A stretch of DNA of 64,000 nucleotides, taken from assembly GCF_011617465.1 (NCBI RefSeq), contig NZ_CP050153.1:1364001-1428000 (forward strand), given 5' to 3'. Under the pieces are notes generated by a model. The model was given only the letters and a program-made list of their open reading frames with translations. It did no database searches and was not told the origin of the DNA. The position numbers and the translations under genes were made by a program. Below, piece by piece: positions 8,842 through 17,793 of the stretch. Each line of letters begins with the position of its first letter. Position 1 is the first letter of the stretch. The DNA is from Brevibacterium pigmentatum. Its GTDB lineage: Bacteria; Actinomycetota; Actinomycetes; Actinomycetales; Brevibacteriaceae.

Positions 8842-8898
8842 AACGAATACTCGTTCATTATGAAACCGTCCGCTACGATATATCAAGAATGGTCATTC
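8842..8898. promoter_or_regulatory. Two inverted repeats in the TetR/membrane-protein divergent promoter
   Basis: AACGA-ATAC-TCGTT at 8842-8855 and GAATG-GT-CATTC at 8887-8898 lie in the AT-rich 91-bp divergent gap. Both share the element ATTCGTT on one strand or the other (AGTATTCGTT and TCATTCGTT). This is what a TetR autoregulatory operator pair would look like; the assignment to the adjacent TetR is inferred. Confidence 0.5.
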
Positions 8899-8914
8899 GT
8901 TTTTTGGGGGAGAT

Positions 8915-9517
8915 ATGCCGAAGGTCACCGAGGAGCACAGGAGTGCGATGCGTGCCAGGATTCAGGATGCGGCGCTGGCCTGCTTCGTGCGCAGGGGGTT
9001 CGCCGGTGCGTCGATGGCCGATATAGTCAAGGAAGCGGGGCTGTCGGCCGGAGCGGTCTATGTCTACTACGCGTCGAAGGCCGACCTGATGATCGACGTC
9101 GCCCGCCGGGTGATGGAGCCGCGCATGGCGGTGCTCGAGGCGGCCAAGTCCGGAAGTGAGGTGACAGCTCCTGCCGAGGTGTTCGTCGAGCTCATCGATT
9201 CCCTGCTCATCGACAATCCGTTCGCCTCGGTCATGGTTCAGGTCTGGGGAGAGTCTTCCTACGACAAGGAGTTCGCGAATTTCGCCGGTGGGATATTCGA
9301 GGCGCTCATCGAAGAATTCACCGTCTATCTTGCCGCCTATCTGCAGGATCAGCGGGGAGCGGACGCTGAAGGCGCGCGGGCTCGTGCCGCGGCAATGGTG
9401 CCCGGGCTGCTGGCAATGATCCAGGGGGCCGTCGTCCAGTCGACCGTCTTCGGCGAGTCCTCCCGGCTGCGGGTCCGGGCCGGAATCGAAGCAGTGATCT
9501 CCAGCGTCGATTTCTGA
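8915..9517 (+). CDS. TetR-family transcriptional regulator
   Basis: 200 residues. The N-terminal helix-turn-helix is RIQDAALACFVRRGFAGASMADIVKEAGLSAGAVYVYYASKADLMIDV, a canonical TetR DNA-binding domain; the C-terminal ligand domain (VFVELIDSLLIDNPFASVMVQVWGE...) is typical of TetR_C exporters' repressors. ATG 8915 follows GGGGGAGAT. It is divergent from the frameshifted exporter-like gene, with two inverted repeats between them, so local repression of that gene and itself is likely. Confidence 0.92.
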   Translation: MPKVTEEHRSAMRARIQDAALACFVRRGFAGASMADIVKEAGLSAGAVYVYYASKADLMIDVARRVMEPRMAVLEAAKSGSEVTAPAEVFVELIDSLLIDNPFASVMVQVWGESSYDKEFANFAGGIFEALIEEFTVYLAAYLQDQRGADAEGARARAAAMVPGLLAMIQGAVVQSTVFGESSRLRVRAGIEAVISSVDF

Positions 9518-9530
9518 GTTCGTCGGCTGC

Positions 9531-10277
9531 TCAGACGGAATCGCCGTCGTCATCGACCGAGTGGACGCGGTCTTCGCGCATGCTCACCGTATCGACGCCG
9601 CTCAGTTCCATGAGCGGGGCGACGAGCAGGTGCAGAGGCCGCTTTCCGTCGAACCTCACATCGACCTGCACCATCCGCGTCTCGTCGGGGGACTCGAAGC
9701 GGCGCGAATCGACGATCGTATTCGCAAAACCCATTCGACCGGCCAGAGCGAGGATCTCGCGGAGGACACCGGCCCCGTCGTGGTAGGTGATGCGCAGGAG
9801 TTTTCGATGGTCGCTGTTGGGGATCTTGCGGATGAGAGGCGCGATGACGAACAGCGTGAACAGGTGCAGAGCAGTGAGCATCGCGGCCAAGGGCAGCATT
9901 CCCGCACCGCAGGCCATTCCGACGGCCGCGGTGACCCAGATCGTTGCGGCGGTGGTGAGTCCGCGGACCATGTTGCGTCCTTTGAAGATGACTCCGGCGC
10001 CGAGAAAGCCGATTCCGGAGACGATCTGCGCGGAGATCCGTGAAGGGTCGAGGCGGACGTCGTTCTCGAGCACTCCGGCGAATCCATACGCGGAGATCAG
10101 AGTGAAAGCGCAGGTGCCGATGCCCACGAGCACGTGGGTGCGGTACCCGGCGGCCTTCTGCCTGAACTGCCGCTCGAAGCCGATGAGGGAACACAGGACG
10201 AAGCTGGCCAGCAGCAGACCGGCCTGGAGCAGTCCTGCGCTGCCCAGGATGTTCTCAAACGACGAGGAGTTGACCAT
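9531..10277 (-). CDS. MgtC/SapB-family membrane protein
   Basis: 248 residues. The N-terminal half has four to five membrane helices with the MgtC signature: VLCSLIGFERQFRQKAAGYRTHVLVGIGTCAFTLIS, QIVSGIGFLGAGVIFKGRNMVRGLTTAATIWVTAAVGMACGAG. The C-terminal half (LLRITYHDGAGVLREILALAGRMGFANTIVDSRRF...) is a soluble ACT-like domain. MgtC proteins help survival at low magnesium and inhibit F-type ATP synthase in some species; the role here is not shown by context. ATG 10277 is chosen, but its ribosome site is weak and the frame is open back to 10319. The convergent TetR gene ends 13 bases away. Confidence 0.88.
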   Translation of the reverse strand: MVNSSSFENILGSAGLLQAGLLLASFVLCSLIGFERQFRQKAAGYRTHVLVGIGTCAFTLISAYGFAGVLENDVRLDPSRISAQIVSGIGFLGAGVIFKGRNMVRGLTTAATIWVTAAVGMACGAGMLPLAAMLTALHLFTLFVIAPLIRKIPNSDHRKLLRITYHDGAGVLREILALAGRMGFANTIVDSRRFESPDETRMVQVDVRFDGKRPLHLLVAPLMELSGVDTVSMREDRVHSVDDDGDSV

Positions 10278-10322
10278 AGTGCATTCACCATAGCCCCACA
10301 CCCAACGAACAACCCCCAATTA

Positions 10323-10378
10323 CTACCTGACGGCGGCCCAGCAACCTCGCGCGAGGTTGCTGGGCCGCCGTCAGGTAG
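10323..10378. repeat. 56-bp perfect palindrome, copy 1 of a three-copy intergenic element
   Basis: Two 28-base arms meeting at GCGC with no spacer; the arm begins CTACCTGACGGCGG and ends CAACCTCGC. It lies 4 bases beyond the stop of the double-unit membrane gene (minus strand) and ahead of MgtC. The same element recurs at 13583-13650 and 27112-27167, always at a gene 3' end, so it probably acts as a bidirectional transcription terminator. Confidence 0.8.
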
Positions 10379-10382
10379 CAGG

Positions 10383-12763
10383 TCAGACTGTGGAGGGGAT
10401 CTTCTCGTCCTCTGACTCACGGTTGTGGGTCAGACCGTCGCCGGCGGTCGGGGCCCTGCGGGACGAATCGCGGTCCTCAGGATCCTCATCGACGACGGAC
10501 CCCTGGACCGTCTGGTGGGAATCGTCGTGGTGCGACGGCTCGTGGTCGTCCGCCTCTGCATCGGTCTCCAGCTGGGAGGGCGACATGCCCAACGCCAGTG
10601 CCTGCTTGCGCTGTTCCTTGGCGATCTCTCGCTCGCGTTCGAGGTGGAGATTGCCGAAATCATGGGCCGTGCGCGGCGGTTTGATGCCATCGATGAGGAA
10701 GACGAGAGCCAGCGACACCAGTCCCCACAGGCCGATGACCTGCAGATGTTCGGTCACGACATCGCCGTCGAAATACAGGATGGAGCGGATGGTTTCGACC
10801 GAGGCGGTCATCGGCAGAAAATCGTGCAATGTGGCGAAGAACTTCGGCACCATATACTGCGAGAGGGCTCCGTTCGACGACGGCACGCCGGCGAACATGA
10901 GCGTGCCGATGACCGGGATGATCGCGAACATGCCCAAGAGCCTTTCGAAGACCATGGCGAACATGGAGATGCAGGCGATGGCGATGATGCCGGCGCCCCA
11001 CAGCGCCGAGAAATGCCCGTCGACGGCTCCTGTGATCGGACCGGCGATGGTCGCGCGACGACCAGCGACATGAACGGTGCGTAGACGACGATGATCGGCA
11101 GCATCCGCTTCAGCGGCCTGGTCCACGGGTTGGCGTTAGCGGCAACGATGACGACCATGAAGCCGGCGAGGATCCATCCCATCGCCACGTACATCACAAC
11201 CACGCCGTTCTTGTCCCGATCGGGCAAGGGCTTCAGGTCGTCGACCGTGAGATCGGAGTCCTGCGCCTGAGCCACCTGTTCGAAGACCTGTACGGCCACA
11301 CGGTAGGAAGCGTTGTTGCCGGCCTGGTTGGCCAAGAGCTCGAAATCCGGATTCTTCTCGCTGGGTAGGACGAGCGCGGCGACCTCATCGCGGTTCTCCA
11401 CAAGCCGACGGGCTTCGCTCTTGTCATCGAGCGCGGTGAACTCGAACTTTCCGTCCATCTGCTCATCGAGCTGCTTGATCGTGTCTTCGGCCTGTTCGAC
11501 CGAGGACCCGACGACCGCGACCGGCATGTCTTTCGGCGTCGGCGAATGCATCGCTCCGAGCATGAACGTGATCATCATGGTCACCATCGCCAGCGGGAAG
11601 AGGGTCAGCGAAATGTAGCGCATGAGCTTCGGATCCGGTCTCCGGCCGCCGTGGATCGCTGCCACATTGACATCCAGCGGCACAGGGTGTTCATTGCGCT
11701 TGGCGTAGAAGTGGTCATAAAACTTCGTCAGCAGCAGACCGGCCACCGCGCCGAGGGCGAGCACGAAGAGGTGTCCAGTGACCCCGTTTCCGTCGAAGTA
11801 GAGGACGGAGCGCAGTGACTCGCCGATCGCCGGCATCGGCAGGAACTCGTGGGTGAAGCGGAAGAACTTCGGCATGCTGTACACCGGCATCGCCATATTC
11901 GATGACGGCATGCCGAGGACCATGAGAAAGAGGATTCCGAGGATCACGCCCAGAGCGCCTACGAGGCGGGTGATGAAGAGCAGGACTGCGGAGATCGCGA
12001 AGACGCCCAGCCAGGCGATGCCGAGCACCGCCACCGTGTCGTCGACGACGTCGAGGATCGGGCAGGCCACGGTCCAGACGAGACCGGCGATGGCGGCCGA
12101 CCAGCCGGCGAGCATCGGCACGATGCGTTTGAACTTCAGCGGTTCGGGGGAGTTCGACCGCAGGACGCTGAAGGGCATATATCCGGCCATGACGGTGGAC
12201 GTCATGAGGAACATCGCCGCCATTCCCGTCGGGTCGCGGTCCGGCAGCGGGGCGATGTCCTCGGCGGTGACCTTCAGCCCGTCGTCCTCGAGCGCGGGAC
12301 GCACGAGCTGTTCGACGGTGGTTGCCTGCTGGACCCCGGCACCGCTGGCAGTGACGATCGTTGCCGTATCGCCTTCGCCGATGATCGCCGCCGAGGCGTC
12401 CCGATCGGAGACGTCTTCGCGTGCGGAATAGACGTTGTCGGTGGACTCGATGTCGAAGGCGTCGGGCTCAGCGCCGTTGATCGCGAACGTCGCATCATCG
12501 GCCTTGTCCGATGAGCCGGCCACGACGACGGGCCTGTCGTTGGCCTCCGGGGAGTGCATCGTTCCCAGGTACCTCGTGATCATCATCCCCACGAAGATGA
12601 GCGGCATGATGAAGATCGCAACGGTGCGGCCGATGAATTCGGCTTTCGCGCGTTTGGCCGCAGCCTCGTCCTCTGCAGTCTGCGTCGCGCCGGCCTCGGA
12701 GTCGGAGACCGGGTGCTCGGACTCGAGGGCCTCTCTTCTCGTTTGTGGTTGGCGATCGGACAT
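10383..12763 (-). pseudogene. Internally duplicated ABC-2/YhgE-like membrane protein, frameshifted in the second unit
   Basis: Two similar units in one chain of about 790 residues. Unit 1 contains MHSPEANDRPVVVAGSS, IAPLPDRDPTGMAAMF, VLGMPSSNMAMPVYSMPKFFRFTHEFLPMPAIGESLRSVLYFDG. Unit 2 contains MHSPTPKDMPVAVVGSS, LKPLPDRDKNGVVVMY, VPSSNGALSQYMVPKFFATLHDFLPMTASVETIRSILYFDG. Each has one extracytoplasmic loop and about five helices. The frame breaks after YAPFMSLVVA and resumes as ATIAGPITGAVDGHF; deleting one CG from CGCGCG at 11052-11057 rejoins them. The cytoplasmic tail is acidic and charged. ATG 12763 follows CAGGGGGAAGACA. It is divergent from TetR 12897. The function is probably export or secretion; the substrate is unknown. 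Confidence 0.72.
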
Positions 12764-12851
12764 TGTCTTCCCCCTGGCGGATCGGAAGTCGTGTGATCCT
12801 CGTCGACCACCGTGAACTTCGCCAGTTCAAGACACGTGACTTAATATCGTA

Positions 12852-12871
12852 AAATCGAGATGTTGTGATTT
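12852..12871. promoter_or_regulatory. Candidate operator in the second TetR divergent promoter
   Basis: AAATC-N10-GATTT lies in the AT-rich part of the 133-bp gap between the duplicated membrane gene and TetR 12897. It is a weak 5-bp inverted repeat, reported because of its position. Confidence 0.3.
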
Positions 12872-12896
12872 CGGGAGCGAATGGAACGATGAGGGA

Positions 12897-13553
12897 ATGA
12901 CCAGTCAGAGAGACCGGGCGCGGGATGCGCTGCTCGATGCCGCCGAAGAGCTGTTCGCGCGCAATGGGATCGATGCGGTATCGAATCGGCGCATCGTCGA
13001 ACATGCCGGTGCCGCAAACCATTCGGCCGTCGCCTATCATTTCGGCGGTCGTGACGGGCTGCTGCGTGCACTCGTCGAGCGCCATAACGAGGAGATGTCC
13101 CGCCGCAGGGATGAGCTGAGGGCGCAGCTGGGCGACTCGCCGAACATCCATGAACTCGTCACGGCTCGTCTGCGGCCGCTCTTCGAACTGTTCGACGGCC
13201 TTCCGAAGCCGAGCTGGCGCGCGCAGTTCATGTCACAGCTCTCGGCGGTTCCGTCCGCCGTCGAAGTGGCCAAGGAGGTCGTCGCGGACGCGAACCTGCC
13301 CGATGACCTGCGATTCATCAACGGAGCGGTCGACGGGATCCCCGAAGGGGTTCTGCGCGGTCGCGCCTATCTGCTGGGGAGCATGGTCGTCGGCGTCTGC
13401 GCCGACCAGGAGGCGAAGATGAATGAAGACGCCAATAAGGGCAGCTGGGAACAGGTCGGCCGCTTTCTCATCGATGCGGCGGCGGGAATGCTCGGGGCAC
13501 CGGTGACCGACCCGGACGGTGCCGTGCGCTACCCGAGCGTTCCCCTGCTCTGA
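12897..13553 (+). CDS. TetR-family transcriptional regulator
   Basis: 218 residues. DNA-binding domain: RARDALLDAAEELFARNGIDAVSNRRIVEHAGAANHSAVAYHFGGRDGLLRALVERH, with the less common NHSAVAYHFGG recognition helix. ATG 12897 follows GATGAGGGA. It is divergent from the duplicated membrane gene, the same arrangement as TetR 8915 with its single-unit paralog, so each regulator most likely controls its neighbour. Its stop is followed by palindromic element copy 2. Confidence 0.92.
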   Translation: MTSQRDRARDALLDAAEELFARNGIDAVSNRRIVEHAGAANHSAVAYHFGGRDGLLRALVERHNEEMSRRRDELRAQLGDSPNIHELVTARLRPLFELFDGLPKPSWRAQFMSQLSAVPSAVEVAKEVVADANLPDDLRFINGAVDGIPEGVLRGRAYLLGSMVVGVCADQEAKMNEDANKGSWEQVGRFLIDAAAGMLGAPVTDPDGAVRYPSVPLL

Positions 13554-13582
13554 TCAGCTGACAGCCCCGCCCGGACCTCTTG

Positions 13583-13650
13583 CTATTGCTACCTGACGGC
13601 GGCCCAGCAACCTCGCGCGAGGTTGCTGGGCCGCCGTCAGGTAGCAATAG
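13583..13650. repeat. 68-bp perfect palindrome, copy 2 of the three-copy element
   Basis: Arms of 34 bases, the same 28-base core as copy 1 extended outward by CTATTG/CAATAG, followed rightward by GGGGTGTTTTGG. It sits exactly between convergent TetR (ends 13553) and DsbA (ends 13662), the ideal place for a bidirectional terminator. Confidence 0.82.
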
Positions 13651-13661
13651 GGGTGTTTTGG

Positions 13662-14384
13662 TCAGTTGCAGCCGTCGGGGCCGCAGGCGGCGCCGACAGC
13701 GAAGTCCTTGCCCGCTGACTGCGGAGTGCCGCTGAGCACCGTGAGCTTCTGGCCCTCATCCCATGCCGTCTCGAGGGCCTGGGTGAAGACGTCGGCCGGC
13801 TGTGCCCCGGAGATGCCGTACTTGCGGTCGATGACGAAGAACGGGACGCCGTTGGCGCCGAGCGAGCGGGCCTCATTGATATCGGACCGCACCTCCTCGG
13901 AGTACTCATCGGTTGCGAGGACACGTCGGACTTCGTCGGAGTCGAGGCCGATCTCACGCCCCACCTCGGCGAGATAATCGATGTCACCGATGTCGCGCCC
14001 CTTCTCGAAGTGCCCCGACAGCAGAGCTTCCTTGGCCTGTGACATGAGCCCGTGAGTCTTGGCGAAGTGGAGGAAGCGATGGGCGGTGAAGCTGTTGGCT
14101 ACGACGATCGAATCGAAGTCGTAGTTCAGACCGACTGCGGCGGCCTGCTGCGTGACATGGTCGAACATTTGCCGCACCTGAGCGGCGGGCATGCCCTTCA
14201 TCTGGCTGAGGTATTCGGTCTCGGTGCCGTCAAAGTGATCGGGCAGGCTCGGGTCCAGCTGGAAGCTGCGCCATTGGACGTCGACATCGTCCTTGTGGGC
14301 AAATGTATCGAGGGCCTCCTCGAAGCGACGTTTTCCGATATAGCACCAGGGGCAGGCGATGTCCGACCAGATCTCAATCTTCAT
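13662..14384 (-). CDS. DsbA/FrnE-family thioredoxin-fold oxidoreductase
   Basis: 240 residues. MKIEIWSDIACPWCYIGKRRFEEAL carries the CPWC active site (Cys11, Cys14); an alpha-helical insertion and the cis-Pro region ANGVPFFVIDRKYGISGAQP follow, as in FrnE/2-hydroxychromene-2-carboxylate isomerase-like DsbA proteins. There is no signal peptide, so it is cytoplasmic and probably acts in thiol redox/disulfide isomerisation. The C-terminus is Cys-containing (VGAACGPDGCN). ATG 14384 gives the family N-terminus; the ribosome site is weak. The radical SAM gene lies 43 bases upstream on the same strand. Confidence 0.88.
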   Translation of the reverse strand: MKIEIWSDIACPWCYIGKRRFEEALDTFAHKDDVDVQWRSFQLDPSLPDHFDGTETEYLSQMKGMPAAQVRQMFDHVTQQAAAVGLNYDFDSIVVANSFTAHRFLHFAKTHGLMSQAKEALLSGHFEKGRDIGDIDYLAEVGREIGLDSDEVRRVLATDEYSEEVRSDINEARSLGANGVPFFVIDRKYGISGAQPADVFTQALETAWDEGQKLTVLSGTPQSAGKDFAVGAACGPDGCN

Positions 14385-14427
14385 ATCAATGGCAACCGCG
14401 CCCGACGCGCGGATATTCCGGTCCGAT

Positions 14428-15504
14428 TCAGAACAGCGCCTGCTGCGCCGGGGCGGCGAACTGCTGGGCCGGTGCCGTCTGCAGGTTTGTCTGATGCGGG
14501 GTTCGGTTCGATTCCCTGCGCCCGCGCATCCGGGAGGTCGCCGGGTAATCGTCATCGCTGCGGCCTCGCAGTCCGAAGCGGTCGATGAGCGGGTTGATGC
14601 GCTCACCGAGCCATCGTCGATACTCCTTCGACACGTAGGGGGACCGGGCATACATCGTGCGGTAGCGGGGGAGGAGCTCGGGGTGTTCGCGTTCGAGCCA
14701 TTCGAAGAACCATTCGCGGGTGCCGGGGCGCAGGTGCAGCGCTCCGTAGACGACTCGTGCGGCACCCGCGTCCTTGATTGCTCGGAGTGCGGACTCGAGG
14801 TGGTCGCGGGAGTCGGTGAGCTTCGGCATGATCGGCATCATGAAGACGGTGACGTCGAATCCGAGCTCGGCGGCCGCGCGTACGGTGGCCAGTCGGGCCT
14901 TCGTCGTCGGGGTGCCGGGCTCGATGCTCTGCTGCAGGGCGTCGTCGTGGACGGCGATCGACATGTTGATCTCCACCGGAGCGTCTTCGGCGACGCGGGC
15001 CAGCAGCGGCAGATCGCGGCGCAGCAGTGTGCCCTTGGTCAGAATCGACATCGGTGTCGACTGCTCGGCCAGGGCAGTGATGATTCCCGGCATCAGGCAG
15101 TAGCGGCCTTCGGCCCGCTGATAGGGGTCGGTGTTCGTGCCCAGGGCGACATGGTCACGCGCCCACTTCGGGCGTGCCAGTTCGGCGGCGAGGACTTCGG
15201 CGACATTGACCTTGACGACGACCTGGCGATCGAAGTCGGTCCCGGAGTCGAGATCGAGGTAGCGGTGGGTGTTCCTTGCGAAGCAGTACACGCAGGCGTG
15301 CGAGCAGCCGCGGTAGGGGTTGACCGTCCAGGAGAACGGCATCGAACTCGATCGCGGGACGCCGTTGAGAGCGGACTTCGCCAGCACCTCGTGGAAGGTG
15401 ATTCCTGAGAATTCCGGCGTCTGCACCGACCGGATCAGTCCCTTCGTTCCGAAGAGGACCGGGGGGCTCGAGCCGGTGCCGTCACTCGCTTCGTTCCACC
15501 GCAT
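14428..15504 (-). CDS. Radical SAM protein, Rv2578c-like family
   Basis: 358 residues. The 4Fe-4S motif is C67-x3-C71-x2-C74 in YRGCSHACVYCFARNTHRYLDLDSG, preceded by SWTVNPYRG as in the spore-photoproduct-lyase-related Rv2578c group of actinobacteria. Other family text: ARDHVALGTNTDPYQRAEGRYCLMPGI, LTKGTLLRRDLPLL, INMSIAVHDD. It would cleave S-adenosylmethionine to a 5'-deoxyadenosyl radical; its substrate is unknown in the family. The C-terminal 30 residues are a Gln/Ala-rich tail (TAPAQQFAAPAQQALF) that looks dispensable. Confidence 0.9.
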   Translation of the reverse strand: MRWNEASDGTGSSPPVLFGTKGLIRSVQTPEFSGITFHEVLAKSALNGVPRSSSMPFSWTVNPYRGCSHACVYCFARNTHRYLDLDSGTDFDRQVVVKVNVAEVLAAELARPKWARDHVALGTNTDPYQRAEGRYCLMPGIITALAEQSTPMSILTKGTLLRRDLPLLARVAEDAPVEINMSIAVHDDALQQSIEPGTPTTKARLATVRAAAELGFDVTVFMMPIMPKLTDSRDHLESALRAIKDAGAARVVYGALHLRPGTREWFFEWLEREHPELLPRYRTMYARSPYVSKEYRRWLGERINPLIDRFGLRGRSDDDYPATSRMRGRRESNRTPHQTNLQTAPAQQFAAPAQQALF

Positions 15505-15565
15505 GACTTCATTCGAACATGAGTTCGAATCAGAGTCAAGGGTGGGGCGCCGTGGTCATGCAGGG

Positions 15566-16096
15566 TCAGGAGACGCGCAGGCCTTTGAACTCGCTGCGGT
15601 GGAAGACCAGAGCCTCGGGTCCGTCGTCGTTGCGGGTGCCGAGGATCTCGAGCAGGGCCACGGTATGGTCACCGGCTGCGACCTCTTCGTAGAGACGGGT
15701 CCAGAGGAATGCGGAGCTGCCGGGGATCGTCAGTCCGCCTCCGGCTGTGACTTCGGGGCTGACGCCGGTGAAGCGTCGGCTGCGGTCTTTCGCTGCCAGC
15801 TGCCTGGCCAGGTGCTCCTGGTCGGTGCCGAGCAGGGAGATCCCGAGCTCGGGCGCCCGGCGCAGGGTGGGCCAGGTGGTCGATGAGTTCTGGATCGCGA
15901 CGCTGACCAGCGGTGGGTCGAGGGAGACGCCGACGGTGAGGGTGGAGGCGACGAGGCCCAGGGGCGCCGCATCGACCTCGGCGCCGATGAAGGCGACGCC
16001 CTGAGGGAAGTGGGAGAAGGTCTCGCGGAGGGTCTCAGGTGTTGCGGGGGTCACCGGTGCCGGTGCTTGTGTGGTGGGGTCTGCCAAGAGCGTCAT
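15566..16096 (-). CDS. Flavin reductase (FMN:NADH type) domain protein
   Basis: 176 residues. The flavin-reductase fold is visible: FSHFPQGVAFIGAEVDAAPLGLVASTLTVGVSLDPPLVSVAIQNSSTTWPTLRRAPELGISLLG, later FLWTRLYEEVAAGDHTVALLEILG. These proteins supply reduced FMN to two-component monooxygenases. ATG 16096 is chosen because GGTGAAGGA lies directly upstream; the longer open frame is basic nonsense. It is divergent from an MHS transporter and an NtaA/DmoA-type FMN-dependent monooxygenase, which is probably its partner. Confidence 0.88.
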   Translation of the reverse strand: MTLLADPTTQAPAPVTPATPETLRETFSHFPQGVAFIGAEVDAAPLGLVASTLTVGVSLDPPLVSVAIQNSSTTWPTLRRAPELGISLLGTDQEHLARQLAAKDRSRRFTGVSPEVTAGGGLTIPGSSAFLWTRLYEEVAAGDHTVALLEILGTRNDDGPEALVFHRSEFKGLRVS

Positions 16097-16277
16097 TCCT
16101 TCACCTCTGTCTTCGTGTGGTCGTCGGAGTCTCGGGCGAGAGTCTCGGGCGCCTGCTGATCTGTTGAGCAGACAATGTCGACGAGGTCGTCTGCGAGTGC
16201 CTATGAAGTCGATCATCGCAAAGCGGAAGCGTTTCCATCGTGGCCAAGGTCATACGAAGACGACTTATGACCACATA

Positions 16278-16292
16278 TGACGCTGAGCGTCA
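16278..16292. promoter_or_regulatory. Inverted repeat in the flavin reductase/transporter divergent promoter
   Basis: TGACGC-TGA-GCGTCA, perfect 6-bp arms. The same 307-bp gap (16097-16403) holds TATGAC repeated at 10-bp spacing just left of it, and GGAAGCGTTTCC, a LacI-operator-like dyad, near 16225. No regulator gene is adjacent, so control would be by a distant factor. Confidence 0.4.
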
Positions 16293-16403
16293 GGACGTGA
16301 CACAAAAGCGGAGGTGCCGGCGACGTCCGGGCATAGATTGCTCAGCGAAACACGGACTCGTCTGGCCGCGAGCCGCCCGAACCCCGCCGCAGAGGAGCAT
16401 CAC

Positions 16404-17735
16404 ATGACGCAGACTTCGGTCACCGCACCGAGAACCCAGGACCCACCGCAGCGGCTCCTGTCGGGAAAGAAGCGGGTGCTCGCCTCGGCCTTCGCCGGAA
16501 CGACGATCGAGTGGTACGACTTCTACCTCTACGGCACCGCAGCAGCCCTGATCTTCAATGTCCAGTTCTTCCCCAGCCACAGTGAGCTGGGCAGCAGCCT
16601 CGCCGCCTTCGCCAGCCTCGCCGTCGGCTTCTTCGCCCGACCACTGGGCGGCATCATCGCCGGCCATCTCGGCGATCGGGTGGGCAGAAAGGCTCTTCTC
16701 GTCGTCTCCCTGCTGTCCATGGGAATCGCGTCGACGCTCATCGGACTCGTCCCGAACTTCAACGCGATCGGCTGGTGGGCAGCTGCTGCCCTCGTCGTCC
16801 TGCGCATCGTGCAGGGACTCTCAGCCGGAGCGGAATGGGGCGGCTCGGCACTGCTCTCGGTCGAACACGCACCGGCGAGCAAGCGCGGACTGTTCGGCTC
16901 CTTCACCCAGATCGGCTCCGCCGCGGGAATGCTTTTGGCCACCGGCGCCTTCTTCACCGTCCAGAGCCTGCTCACCGACGAACAGTTCGAAGCCTTCGGC
17001 TGGCGCATCCCCTTCCTCGCCTCCGCTCTGCTCGTCGCGCTGGGACTCTGGATCCGCCTCGGCGTCTCCGATGCTCCGGAATTCCAGGAGCTCAAGGCCT
17101 CCGGCAACGTCGCCAAGGCGCCCCTGCGCGACGTGCTGACCAAACACCCACGGGTCCTCCTTGTCACCATCGGACTCCGCCTGGCGCAGAACAGCGTCTT
17201 CTACCTCATCACCGTCTACATGCTCAGCTACCTGTCGGAGAACCGCGGCGACTCGACCTCGGGTGTCACGGCCGTCATGATCGCCTCGGCGATCGGACTG
17301 TTCACCGGGCCTCTCTGGGGGTGGGCCTCGGACAAGGTCGGTCGCAAACGCGTGAGCATCGGCGGCATCATCGGCGTCGCCGTCTTCGGCTGGATCTTCT
17401 TCGCCTTCCTCGACTCGGGCCCCTTGGCGTTCCTGCCCATCATCGTCATCCTCGGCATGAATTTCGCCCACGATGCGATCTACGGCCCGCAGGCCGCGTG
17501 GTTCGCCGAACAGTTCCCCATCGAGGTCCGCTACTCGGGCGTGAATATGGGCTACCAGCTGGGCACCGTCATCGGCGGCGGAATCATGCCGATGGTTGCA
17601 GCCCTGCTCTACGTCGCCGGAGGGCACTCGCCCTGGCTCATCTGCGGTTACCTCACCCTGCTGTGCGTCCTCTCGCTCATCGCCGCCATCGGCGCAAAAG
17701 ATCCAGCCCGAGTGCTCGCACGCGACGCGGACTGA
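16404..17735 (+). CDS. MFS transporter, metabolite:H+ symporter (MHS) family
   Basis: 443 residues, 12 membrane helices. MHS hallmarks are clear: ASAFAGTTIEWYDFYLYGTAAALIFNVQFFP, GHLGDRVGRKALLV, VLRIVQGLSAGAEWGGSALLSVEHAP, the TMs 5-6 linker with RIPFLASALLVALGLWIRLGVSDAPEF, and GASDKVGRKR-like WASDKVGRKRVS. Members carry carboxylates (shikimate, alpha-ketoglutarate, proline betaine). ATG 16404 follows AGAGGAGCATCAC. The monooxygenase starts 58 bases downstream, so the transporter probably imports its substrate. Confidence 0.9.
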   Translation: MTQTSVTAPRTQDPPQRLLSGKKRVLASAFAGTTIEWYDFYLYGTAAALIFNVQFFPSHSELGSSLAAFASLAVGFFARPLGGIIAGHLGDRVGRKALLVVSLLSMGIASTLIGLVPNFNAIGWWAAAALVVLRIVQGLSAGAEWGGSALLSVEHAPASKRGLFGSFTQIGSAAGMLLATGAFFTVQSLLTDEQFEAFGWRIPFLASALLVALGLWIRLGVSDAPEFQELKASGNVAKAPLRDVLTKHPRVLLVTIGLRLAQNSVFYLITVYMLSYLSENRGDSTSGVTAVMIASAIGLFTGPLWGWASDKVGRKRVSIGGIIGVAVFGWIFFAFLDSGPLAFLPIIVILGMNFAHDAIYGPQAAWFAEQFPIEVRYSGVNMGYQLGTVIGGGIMPMVAALLYVAGGHSPWLICGYLTLLCVLSLIAAIGAKDPARVLARDAD

Positions 17736-17793
17736 ACTCACCCGCCGCTTCGTCGGCCCACGCTCATCGCACCACCACGATTAGGAGACACCC

